A stretch of DNA of 5,819 bases from NCBI GenBank assembly GCA_031266115.1, contig JAISBQ010000068.1, forward strand, positions 1 through 5,819, read 5' to 3'. The stretch is from Bifidobacteriaceae bacterium. Its GTDB lineage: Bacteria; Actinomycetota; Actinomycetes; Actinomycetales; WQXJ01. The translations under genes and the position numbers were made by a program. The notes beneath the pieces were generated by a model. It did not search any database and had not been told where the DNA came from. It saw only the letters and a program-made list of their open reading frames with translations. Positions 1 through 5,279 of the stretch are shown in pieces. How positions within the stretch are numbered: the first letter of the stretch is position 1; each line of letters opens with the position of its first letter.

Positions 1-65
1 CCCCCACTTGTGGTTCGCCTGCCCGAACTCCCGTGCCGACCCGGGGCGAACGCGAGGGCCGCGGC

Positions 66-112
66 CTTGCTACGCGCGGCCCGCCCGTACCGGCCGGGCC
101 GCGCGAAGCAAG
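66..112 (-). terminator. Long GC-rich stem-loop just after the nuclease-nucleotidase stop codon
   Basis: CTTGCT (66-71) pairs with AGCAAG (107-112) and CGCGCGGCCCG (73-83) with CGGGCCGCGCG (95-105). This makes a 17-bp stem broken only by one A-A mismatch (72/106), with an 11-nt loop. It begins 10 bp beyond the TGA at 123-125, where a terminator is expected. No T run follows on either strand, which is common for actinobacterial terminators. Since a hairpin reads on both strands it could also stop a convergent gene from the left. Positions 1-65 beyond it hold a small stem (13-17 with 24-28) but no gene that I can support. Confidence 0.75.
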
Positions 113-122
113 AGATCGGATT

Positions 123-3100
123 TCAGCTAGCCAACCGCCTCCGTCGGGCCGCCAGGGTAGCACCCGCCAGTATGACCAGCAGCGCCAAGCCGACCACCTG
201 TGACAGGCCTGACGCGCCGGTCACTGGCAGCGTGCCAGCCCCCGCCGTCGAGCCCGGAGTCGGCTTGTCGGTCGGCTTGTCGGTCGGCTCGTCGGTCGGC
301 TCCTCGCCCGCGCCGGGCTCGATCGTCAGCGGGATCGTCACCAGGGTTCCGGTCGGCTGCGCCACCAACGTCAGCACTTGTTCACCGCTGATTCCGGCGG
401 GCAAAGTGATGGCCACCGAAGCAGCGCCGTCAGCAATGGCGAACTGACCCAACGAGGTCCCACCCAGGAACGCTTCCAGCATGGTGTTGGCCGGAGCGCC
501 CAGGGACGGCACGTTCAGCTTCGACACGTCGAGCGTCAGCGCGTCGCCCTCGGTGAACTCATCGGGCAGACCTTCAACCCTCACGCCAGCGCGGCGGTAG
601 TCGGGCGCCAGTCCTTCGCCTGCGGCGTTGGCGCCGAGGTAGTTGGCGAAGGCCTCCCAATCCAACAGCCCAGTGTCCGCCATCGAGGCAGCCTCCGCGA
701 ACACCCAGAAGTTGTCCCCGCCCGCGGCCAAGAAGCTGAAGGTGGCGATCCGGTAGACCCGGTCCAATTCCAACGGCTCGCCTTTGATGGTGACCGAGGT
801 GATGGTTCCCTCGGTGCAATCCACCTGGTTGCTCGACGCGTCTGTGCAGGTCGCGTCCGCCTCCGTGTAGGTGTAATTGATGTCATCCGAAAGGCCCAGT
901 TGCAGGTACGGCCGTGACGGCAAGTTGCCAGCGGCGTCGCGCTGCCACTGTTGCTCCAACATCGTGACCACTTGCGCGCCGGTCAGCGACACCGAAGCCA
1001 GCGTGTTGTCGAACGGCAGCACCGACTTGGCCTGGGCGAACGTCACGGTGCCATCAGCCCCGTGGAGCAGATCCACCCGCAGTCCACCCGGATTGGTGAC
1101 CCCGAAGTCCGCGCCCACGGGCAGGTCCTTCAGCGAGTCGCGCAACGAGTTGGCGACCATGGTGCCCAGGGTCGAAGCCTCCGCGCGGTCGTCGCGGTTG
1201 GCGCCGGTGTAGACGCCGTCGACATACTCGCCGGCCGAATAGGCGGTCGTGATGTCGGCCGCGATTTTACCGACCGGCTCGGAGCCGACGGCGGTCGCGT
1301 TGGCCAAGGCGGAGTCAACCAGTTGTTGGACCGCCGCGACGCGTGGATAGGCCGCCGCCAGGTCGGCATCGGACTCCGTGGTGGAGGAGGTCGCGACATT
1401 GCCGGCCGTGTAGGCGGTCACCTCGAAGGTGCCGCGGTCGATGGTCAGAACCACCTGGCCAACATTCGCGCCGTACGAGCCGGTCTGCACCACCGGCCGG
1501 GTCTTGCCCGGCTGGCCGGGTACCGGCCCGTCCCAAGCGTAGAGCTTGTGGGTGTGGCCGGTGAAGATGACGTCCACGTCCGCCGAGGTCGAATTCACGA
1601 TCCGGTTGAAGGTCGCGGACAGGCCGACTTCCTCCTCCAGGGTCGCACCGACGTCGATGCCGTCCGGCGAGCCGTCGTGGTATTCGGCCACGATCACGTC
1701 AACCAGGTCGTTGGCCTTCAGGTACGCGGCGACGCGGTTCAACTCGTCCACCTCGTCCCGGAACTCCAGGCCTGCCACTCCAGTCGGTGTGACCAGGGTC
1801 GGCGTCTCCTGGGTGACCACCCCGATCACGGCTACCCTGACTCCGTCGACTGTGAAGATGGCGTACTCATTGAGCGCTGGCGCGCCGTTCCGGTAGACGT
1901 TGGCGCCCAGGTAGTCGAAGTCCGCCCAGTCCATGGTCTGGGACTGAAGGAAGTCCATGCCCTTGTCGAACTCGTGGTTGCCGACCGCCGAGACGGCCAG
2001 CTCGAGCGCGTTCAACACGTCCACGGTCGGCTTGTCGTTCTGAATGGCGGACGCGAACAGGGAAGCGCCCACGTTGTCGCCAGCCGACAAGAACAGAGTG
2101 TTGGCATCACCGACCTGAGCCCGCAGCTTCTCAATGGTGCCTGCGAACTTGACGGTCGAATCGTTGATCCGGCCGTGGAAGTCGTTGACATTCAAGATTT
2201 GCACGGTCGCCGTGGTCGCGGGTGCCCCGGCCCCGCCGGTCAGCCCCACCACGACCGGGTCGTGGTCAGACGAGCGGAACGGTCCGGCCGCGTAGAAGTC
2301 CGTCGCCGAATAGAGGTAACGGGAGTACTCCAGGGCGATCGATTCCGGCGAGTTGATGTTCCAGACATCGGTGCCGGTGACGCGGTCGAGAGCGCTGTCA
2401 TTGGCCAGGATGTGGTCTAAGGATCCGCTCAGGCCGCCGAACGAATACGAATACTCGCGCTGGGCGCCGTGCGTCTCCAATTCCACATCGCTGTACCCCG
2501 CCTGGGCCAAGGCCAACAACGGCTTCTCCTGCGTGTAGGCGTTGAAGTCGCCCGCTAAGAAAACGTCCGCCACGACGGGGCTGGTGTAGCGCGGCAACAC
2601 GTCGCCGTCCACCCAGGCCGCCAGAGCGTTGGCCTGAGCCACCCGGTCGAGGTTGGCGTTGCCCTCATCCGGCGCGCTCGGGTCGATGGCGCCAGAGCCC
2701 TTCGACTTGAAATGGTTGACGACGAACAAGAACGGATCACTGCCGCTGTTGACGGTGAACGCCTGAGCGATCGGCTCGCGCGCGTTCGAGAACGCCTGGC
2801 CCGTGCCGGACTGCGTGCCCAGTGCCGTCGAGGCGCCCAACGGCGTCACCGCGGCGGGCTTGTAGATGATGGCGGTGGTGATCACGTCTTGGAGCGAAGA
2901 GGGCGGCAGGTCGGCCGGCGAGGCGACGAACGCCCAGGTGGCCGATCCAGCGGCGGCGTTGAGCGCGGCGACCAGGGTGGACACGCCGTGATCGACCGGC
3001 TGGCCCAGGGTGACGGAGTTCTCGATTTCCATCAGTCCGACCACATCAGCGTCAAGGGCGTTGATGGCGGACACGATCTTCGATTCTTGACGCGCCAGAT

Positions 3101-4781
3101 TGGCGGCGTCCCAGGCGCCTCTCGGACCGTTGCCGCTGCAAGTGTCAGCCGTGATGGGCTGGCTGGTGGCCGGAGAGTCGTAGCTGCTGCAACCGGCCGG
3201 CCAGGTGGCGGCGGTCGTCGGGAAATAGTTCAGCACGTTGAAGGACGCGACCTTGATGTCCGGTGTGCCGCCAGCCGCAATTGCGACCGAATCCGGCGCG
3301 GAAGTGCGGGTGTTGGCGAACGTGACCGGCGAGTTCGCGTTGGCTGGCCCGACGACCTGAGCAGTCGGGTTCAGCGTCCAAGCGCTGTTGCGGTAGTCCA
3401 CCACCACCGGGTCATCGAATGTGACTTCGGCGCCGACCCGCACCGGAGCGGTGTTGGAGAGGTAGGTCGGAGTGTTGGTCGGGGCGTTCGCGGAACTGTT
3501 GAAGTTCATGGACGAGCCATCGTCCAAGATCACCGCCCTGGCCGCGTTGTCAGCCTTGACCGCGGCGACACCAGCGGTGTCGCTCGTCGGGTAGATCTCG
3601 GTCGGTTGGAGCAAGGGCCCGTCCCCGTAGGCCAGCCCGACCGTCCCGTAGTAGTTGGTGTCATAGGTGTTCGTGACCGTGAAACTGTCAGCCGGTTCAT
3701 AGAGCATCGATTCGAGCGCTTCGCGGCCCGCGTCATCGGTGGGCCAATCCGCGACCACCGGGGTCGGGGCCGCGCCTTCGGCGGTCACTACCTGGACATC
3801 GGCCGCTGCCGCGATGCTGACCTCGGTCAGACCGTTGTACTCGCTGACGGCGCCGGTGACTTCGACATAGCTGCCGATCGCCGGGATGGCGGAGGCGAGA
3901 GCGGAGCCCGCGTAGACGAAGACCGCCTGGGAGCCGCTGCCGACCGTCCCTCCGGAGTCCTTCTCCTGGATCACGAACCCGTTCAGCCCGCCAGTCGGAT
4001 AGGCGGCGGTGACGTAGCCCTTGACCTCGACGCTCTCGCCGACTTTGGGAGAGGCGGCGCCGGTGCCCTGAATCTCAGAGATGGTGGCCGGTGTCGCGGC
4101 CCCAGGTGGAGGCGGAGGAGTCCCGGCGTCCGCGCTGGCCATGGGAGTGGGCGCGCCTGCCAAGAAGTCAACCGCGTTGTTAGCCGTGTTGGCGTGGCTG
4201 GCGTCGCGGGAAACCGAGGTCGTGTTACTGGCAGCGGGCGTCGGTCCGGCACCAGCGTAATCGGTGGCTGTGCCGAAGCCTACATAGTCGAACACTTCGG
4301 CCTTGAGCGAGCAGCTGCCGCCAGCGAAAGTGCAAGTGCCCAGAGGCGTGGTCGAGTCCTTGACAAGCGCAAACTTACCATTCGAGGCACCCACCGCTAT
4401 GGGGCCCGTCAGGTCCGGGGTCGGCAAATCAACGCTGCCCGCGTTGCCATCCGCAAGTTTGATGAGAAAGTAATCGTTGGCGGGAATCGTCCCGCTTAAC
4501 GCCAGAACGGCCTGGTTCGCGGTGCTGAACGGACCGGGAGCGGGGGCGTACTGCAGCGACCACCCCGCCAGCGACACGTCGGCGCTGGACTTGTTGAACA
4601 ACTCCACGAAGTCGGACTTGTACTGAGCGCCGCTGTTCCCGCCGCCCCCGTAGATCTCGTTGATCACGACCGTGGCGTCCGCGTGCACTGCGGCCACCGC
4701 CACAGGCGCGCCCACCAAGACCGTTCCGACCAATCCACATGTGCCAATTGCCGCCAATATGCGGCTCCGTTGCCTGATCAC
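123..4781 (-). CDS. Secreted, sortase-anchored ExeM/NucH-type extracellular endonuclease fused to a UshA-like 5'-nucleotidase
   Basis: A 1552-residue exported enzyme predicted to cut extracellular DNA/RNA and strip phosphate from the nucleotides at the cell surface. Domain order: signal peptide 1-34; lamin-tail-like domain about 36-210; Pro-rich linker 217-230; OB-fold about 233-335; less conserved stretch 340-500; EEP nuclease about 507-847; metallophosphatase half of a 5'-nucleotidase about 858-1130; its C-terminal domain about 1163-1365; Ig-like spacer about 1400-1488; Pro-Thr stalk 1493-1509; LPVTG 1518-1522, membrane helix and Arg run. Both active sites look complete. The GTG start at 4779-4781 is chosen because AGGAG lies 8 nt upstream and a proper signal peptide follows. 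The reading frame is unbroken. ExeM/NucH proteins are usually shorter and lack the nucleotidase half; Bacillus subtilis YhcR is a parallel, with OB-folds, a different nuclease, a 5'-nucleotidase and a sortase signal. The family call is firm; substrate preference is inferred. Confidence 0.93.
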   Translation of the reverse strand: MIRQRSRILAAIGTCGLVGTVLVGAPVAVAAVHADATVVINEIYGGGGNSGAQYKSDFVELFNKSSADVSLAGWSLQYAPAPGPFSTANQAVLALSGTIPANDYFLIKLADGNAGSVDLPTPDLTGPIAVGASNGKFALVKDSTTPLGTCTFAGGSCSLKAEVFDYVGFGTATDYAGAGPTPAASNTTSVSRDASHANTANNAVDFLAGAPTPMASADAGTPPPPPGAATPATISEIQGTGAASPKVGESVEVKGYVTAAYPTGGLNGFVIQEKDSGGTVGSGSQAVFVYAGSALASAIPAIGSYVEVTGAVSEYNGLTEVSIAAAADVQVVTAEGAAPTPVVADWPTDDAGREALESMLYEPADSFTVTNTYDTNYYGTVGLAYGDGPLLQPTEIYPTSDTAGVAAVKADNAARAVILDDGSSMNFNSSANAPTNTPTYLSNTAPVRVGAEVTFDDPVVVDYRNSAWTLNPTAQVVGPANANSPVTFANTRTSAPDSVAIAAGGTPDIKVASFNVLNYFPTTAATWPAGCSSYDSPATSQPITADTCSGNGPRGAWDAANLARQESKIVSAINALDADVVGLMEIENSVTLGQPVDHGVSTLVAALNAAAGSATWAFVASPADLPPSSLQDVITTAIIYKPAAVTPLGASTALGTQSGTGQAFSNAREPIAQAFTVNSGSDPFLFVVNHFKSKGSGAIDPSAPDEGNANLDRVAQANALAAWVDGDVLPRYTSPVVADVFLAGDFNAYTQEKPLLALAQAGYSDVELETHGAQREYSYSFGGLSGSLDHILANDSALDRVTGTDVWNINSPESIALEYSRYLYSATDFYAAGPFRSSDHDPVVVGLTGGAGAPATTATVQILNVNDFHGRINDSTVKFAGTIEKLRAQVGDANTLFLSAGDNVGASLFASAIQNDKPTVDVLNALELAVSAVGNHEFDKGMDFLQSQTMDWADFDYLGANVYRNGAPALNEYAIFTVDGVRVAVIGVVTQETPTLVTPTGVAGLEFRDEVDELNRVAAYLKANDLVDVIVAEYHDGSPDGIDVGATLEEEVGLSATFNRIVNSTSADVDVIFTGHTHKLYAWDGPVPGQPGKTRPVVQTGSYGANVGQVVLTIDRGTFEVTAYTAGNVATSSTTESDADLAAAYPRVAAVQQLVDSALANATAVGSEPVGKIAADITTAYSAGEYVDGVYTGANRDDRAEASTLGTMVANSLRDSLKDLPVGADFGVTNPGGLRVDLLHGADGTVTFAQAKSVLPFDNTLASVSLTGAQVVTMLEQQWQRDAAGNLPSRPYLQLGLSDDINYTYTEADATCTDASSNQVDCTEGTITSVTIKGEPLELDRVYRIATFSFLAAGGDNFWVFAEAASMADTGLLDWEAFANYLGANAAGEGLAPDYRRAGVRVEGLPDEFTEGDALTLDVSKLNVPSLGAPANTMLEAFLGGTSLGQFAIADGAASVAITLPAGISGEQVLTLVAQPTGTLVTIPLTIEPGAGEEPTDEPTDKPTDKPTPGSTAGAGTLPVTGASGLSQVVGLALLVILAGATLAARRRRLAS
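126..230 (-). other. C-terminal sortase sorting signal (LPVTG, membrane helix, Arg tail)
   Basis: Residues 1518-1552 read LPVTG, then a short spacer, a hydrophobic stretch of about 18 residues (SQVVGLALLVILAGATLAA) and RRRR near the end. This is the classical three-part cell-wall sorting signal. A sortase would cut between T1521 and G1522 and join the protein to the peptidoglycan or its cross-bridge. No sortase gene is in the window. Without sortase action the same helix would still hold the protein in the membrane. Confidence 0.92.
259..306. repeat. Four tandem 12-bp units encoding the Pro-Thr-Asp-Lys/Glu stalk
   Basis: On the plus strand the unit gtcggcttgtcg occurs twice exactly (259-270, 271-282), then as gtcggctcgtcg (283-294) and gtcggctcctcg (295-306). 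On the coding strand it gives EPTDEPTDKPTDKPT, a charged Pro-Thr linker just before the sorting signal. Such stalks usually span the cell wall so that the enzyme reaches the outside. The near-identity of the units at DNA level suggests recent duplication by slippage. Confidence 0.9.
687..2210 (-). other. UshA-like 5'-nucleotidase module: metallophosphatase plus C-terminal substrate domain (residues about 858-1365)
   Basis: This is the phosphomonoesterase unit. Metal and catalytic motifs are NVNDFHGR (D867, H869), SAGDNVG (D902), GNHEFDKG (N935, H936), AEYHDG (H1035) and FTGHTHKLY (H1076, H1078), the standard dinuclear-metal set. The C-terminal nucleoside-binding domain carries DDRAEASTLGTMVANSLRD (1197-1215), NPGGLRVDL (1230-1238), LPFDNTL (1255-1261) and AAGGDNFWVF (1352-1361). 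The G-G-L-R and G-G-D-N-F signatures are those of UshA-type 5'-nucleotidases and related 2',3'-cyclic phosphodiesterases, so a cyclic-phosphate or UDP-sugar substrate cannot be excluded. C1312 and C1322 form a further close pair. Confidence 0.92.
2241..3263 (-). other. EEP-superfamily nuclease domain (residues about 507-847)
   Basis: This is the phosphodiester-cleaving unit. The motifs appear in the usual EEP order: VASFNVLNYF (N515), GLMEIEN (E585, metal ligand), NAREP (R668), VVNHFKSK (H690), GDFNAYTQEKP (D745, N747), GSLDHIL (D789, H790) and SSDHDPVV (D839, H840, the general-base pair). None of the expected residues is missing. The strings FNVLNYF, NHFKSK and SDHDPV are typical of the ExeM/NucH extracellular branch. 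C531 and C548 lie in an insertion after the first motif and could be a disulfide. The family uses divalent metal (Mg, Mn or Ca). Confidence 0.92.
3777..4676 (-). other. Lamin-tail-like domain and OB-fold: N-terminal non-catalytic modules
   Basis: Residues 36-210 match the lamin-tail domain pattern: VVINEIYGGGG at the start, then DFVELFNKSSADVSLAGWSL, an 'NDYFLI' strand and a D-x-V-GFG segment near 165-170. A PPPPP linker (222-226) follows, then residues 233-335 with the OB-fold pattern seen in YhcR-type nucleases: ATISEIQGTG, VEVKGYVTA, GFVIQE, VFVYAG, VEVTGAVSEYNGLTE. Both fold types often accompany secreted nucleases, and OB-folds commonly bind nucleic acid. Holding DNA for the nuclease is the likely role, but that is inference. 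C150 and C157 in the lamin-tail domain could form a disulfide. Confidence 0.8.
4680..4781 (-). other. Sec signal peptide of the nuclease-nucleotidase (residues 1-34)
   Basis: The N-terminus has a basic stretch (MIRQRSR), a hydrophobic core of about 20 residues (ILAAIGTCGLVGTVLVGAPV) and a small-residue region ending AVHA before DATVV. An A-V-H-A/D cut after residue 34 fits the -3/-1 rule; a cut after A30 or A31 is also possible. C15 lies inside the core without a lipobox context (no L-x-[AG]-C at the end of the core), so this is a signal peptidase I substrate and not a lipoprotein. Confidence 0.85.
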
Positions 4782-4789
4782 AGATCACA

Positions 4790-4794
4790 CTCCT
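4790..4794 (-). promoter_or_regulatory. Shine-Dalgarno sequence of the nuclease-nucleotidase gene
   Basis: AGGAG on the minus strand, separated by 8 nt (TGTGATCT) from the GTG start at 4779-4781. This spacing is ideal and decides the start. A second GTG at 4786-4788 lies in another frame and too close to AGGAG. Confidence 0.85.
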
Positions 4795-4815
4795 GCTGCA
4801 CGTCTAAGCTAACTT

Positions 4816-4845
4816 GTCGGTGCCGCCACTGGCCGACGTGCGGCA
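4816..4845 (-). promoter_or_regulatory. Two overlapping short stems in the putative leader
   Basis: On the minus strand TGCCGC (4840-4845) can pair with GCGGCA (4821-4826), and GTCGG (4833-4837) can pair with CCGAC (4816-4820). The arms interleave, so the stems either exclude each other or would form a pseudoknot; the missing linker between the last two arms makes a pseudoknot strained. They lie about 20 nt upstream of the ribosome binding site. Function is unknown and chance pairing is common in DNA this rich in G and C. Confidence 0.25.
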
Positions 4846-4928
4846 GACCAGTACCGGGGGCTCCAATGCCTGAACCGAGCGTGAGAGCTAAGGACACTCC
4901 CCGTTGGGTCCGTTCTCCGCCTGACGGA

Positions 4929-4957
4929 ACATTAGCGCGTCTTCGCCGGTTCGCCAA
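4929..4957 (-). promoter_or_regulatory. Candidate housekeeping-sigma promoter for the nuclease-nucleotidase gene
   Basis: Minus strand: TTGGCG at 4952-4957, a 17-nt spacer, and TAATGT at 4929-4934. The -35 matches TTGACA at 4 of 6 positions; the -10 fits the relaxed actinobacterial TANNNT form. Transcription would begin near 4922 and give a leader of about 140 nt before the GTG start. The match is by eye and one such hit in 500 bp can arise by chance. Confidence 0.45.
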
Positions 4958-5059
4958 ATGCGCCACGCCGGGCCGCCCGGCAACCAGTCAACTCGACGCC
5001 GACAAACGCGCTCGGCCCGGGACAGGCACCGCATGACGCGCCCCACCCGAGCCGCCGAC

Positions 5060-5083
5060 GGGCGCTCCAGTCGGGGAGCGCCC
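5060..5083 (-). terminator. Perfect 9-bp stem, 6-nt loop hairpin in the gap; possible terminator
   Basis: GGGCGCTCC (5060-5068) and GGAGCGCCC (5075-5083) pair perfectly around the loop AGTCGG. It lies about 200 bp past the phosphorylase stop and about 100 bp upstream of the candidate promoter, which would suit termination of read-through. No T run follows on either strand, so the role and strand are uncertain; an operator or RNA processing site is equally possible. Confidence 0.4.
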
Positions 5084-5218
5084 ACGGCCTCCCGCCAGGG
5101 ACTATGGTCCGAAATCCCGACCCAGGGCAGGCGGCGCCGCGACGCCCATCGGAGCCGGGTCGGCGGCATCGTGCATAGTGCTGGGCCAACACGGCGCGCG
5201 ATGCCGCTCAGCCGTCTC

Positions 5219-5261
5219 CCGGCGAAAGGCCGGCAGCCCGCAGCAAGGAGGCCCAACCTCC
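5219..5261 (-). terminator. Pair of small hairpins downstream of the phosphorylase gene
   Basis: GGAGG (5247-5251) pairs with CCTCC (5257-5261) around a 5-nt loop, and CCGGC (5219-5223) with GCCGG (5229-5233) around GAAAG. On the minus strand they follow the TGA at 5280-5282 by 18 and 46 nt. The first is followed by TTGCT, a poor T run. They are placed as a terminator would be, but 5-bp stems are weak evidence in GC-rich DNA. Confidence 0.3.
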
Positions 5262-5279
5262 CGGACCCGGGCCGGCCGG

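Larger units (their letters stand above)
4782..5279. other. 498-bp intergenic region without a convincing gene
   Basis: The region lies between the phosphorylase stop and the nuclease start. Open frames cross it on both strands, but their products are Arg/Gly/Pro/Ala-rich, lack recognisable motifs and mostly run on into the neighbouring genes in a wrong frame. It contains the ribosome binding site, a candidate promoter, interleaved leader stems, a perfect 9-bp hairpin (5060-5083) and two small hairpins near the phosphorylase end. I recognise no tRNA, known riboswitch or small-RNA family. The gap argues against co-transcription of the two genes. Confidence 0.7.

Noticed and set aside
13..51. 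A tRNA-like GGTTCG segment at the left edge
   Set aside because: The GTTCGCC/GGCGAAC and GTTCG/CGAAC pairings do not fit a T-arm, and there is no acceptor stem or anticodon arm around it.
2712..4499. A 595-codon open frame on the plus strand inside the nuclease gene
   Set aside because: Its product is rich in Arg, Gly, Val and Asp without motifs, and it lies opposite a gene with strong motifs on the other strand. Long antisense frames are expected in GC-rich coding DNA. The 489-codon plus-strand frame at 951-2420 is rejected for the same reason.
4804..4814. TTAGCT/TAGCTT as a -10 element nearer the nuclease start
   Set aside because: No -35-like sequence lies 16-18 nt upstream; it is probably just the AT-richer stretch before the ribosome binding site.
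4869..4875. GTTCAGG as part of a PhoP (phosphate) box upstream of a phosphate-releasing enzyme
   Set aside because: I see no second GTTCACC-like copy at 11-nt spacing, so the direct-repeat requirement is not met.
4986..4991. TTGACT as a -35 element on the minus strand
   Set aside because: At 17-nt spacing the -10 position reads GCGTGG, which does not fit TANNNT.
4932..5192. Possible small gene in the gap (86 codons, minus strand)
   Set aside because: I see no convincing ribosome binding site or motif, and the residue composition is that of random GC-rich DNA.
5200..5262. A riboswitch-like cluster of stems (CCGGC-GAAAG-GCCGG and following)
   Set aside because: It lacks the conserved boxes of the cobalamin, SAM and cyclic-di-AMP riboswitches I compared, and no gene start follows on the plus strand in this window.
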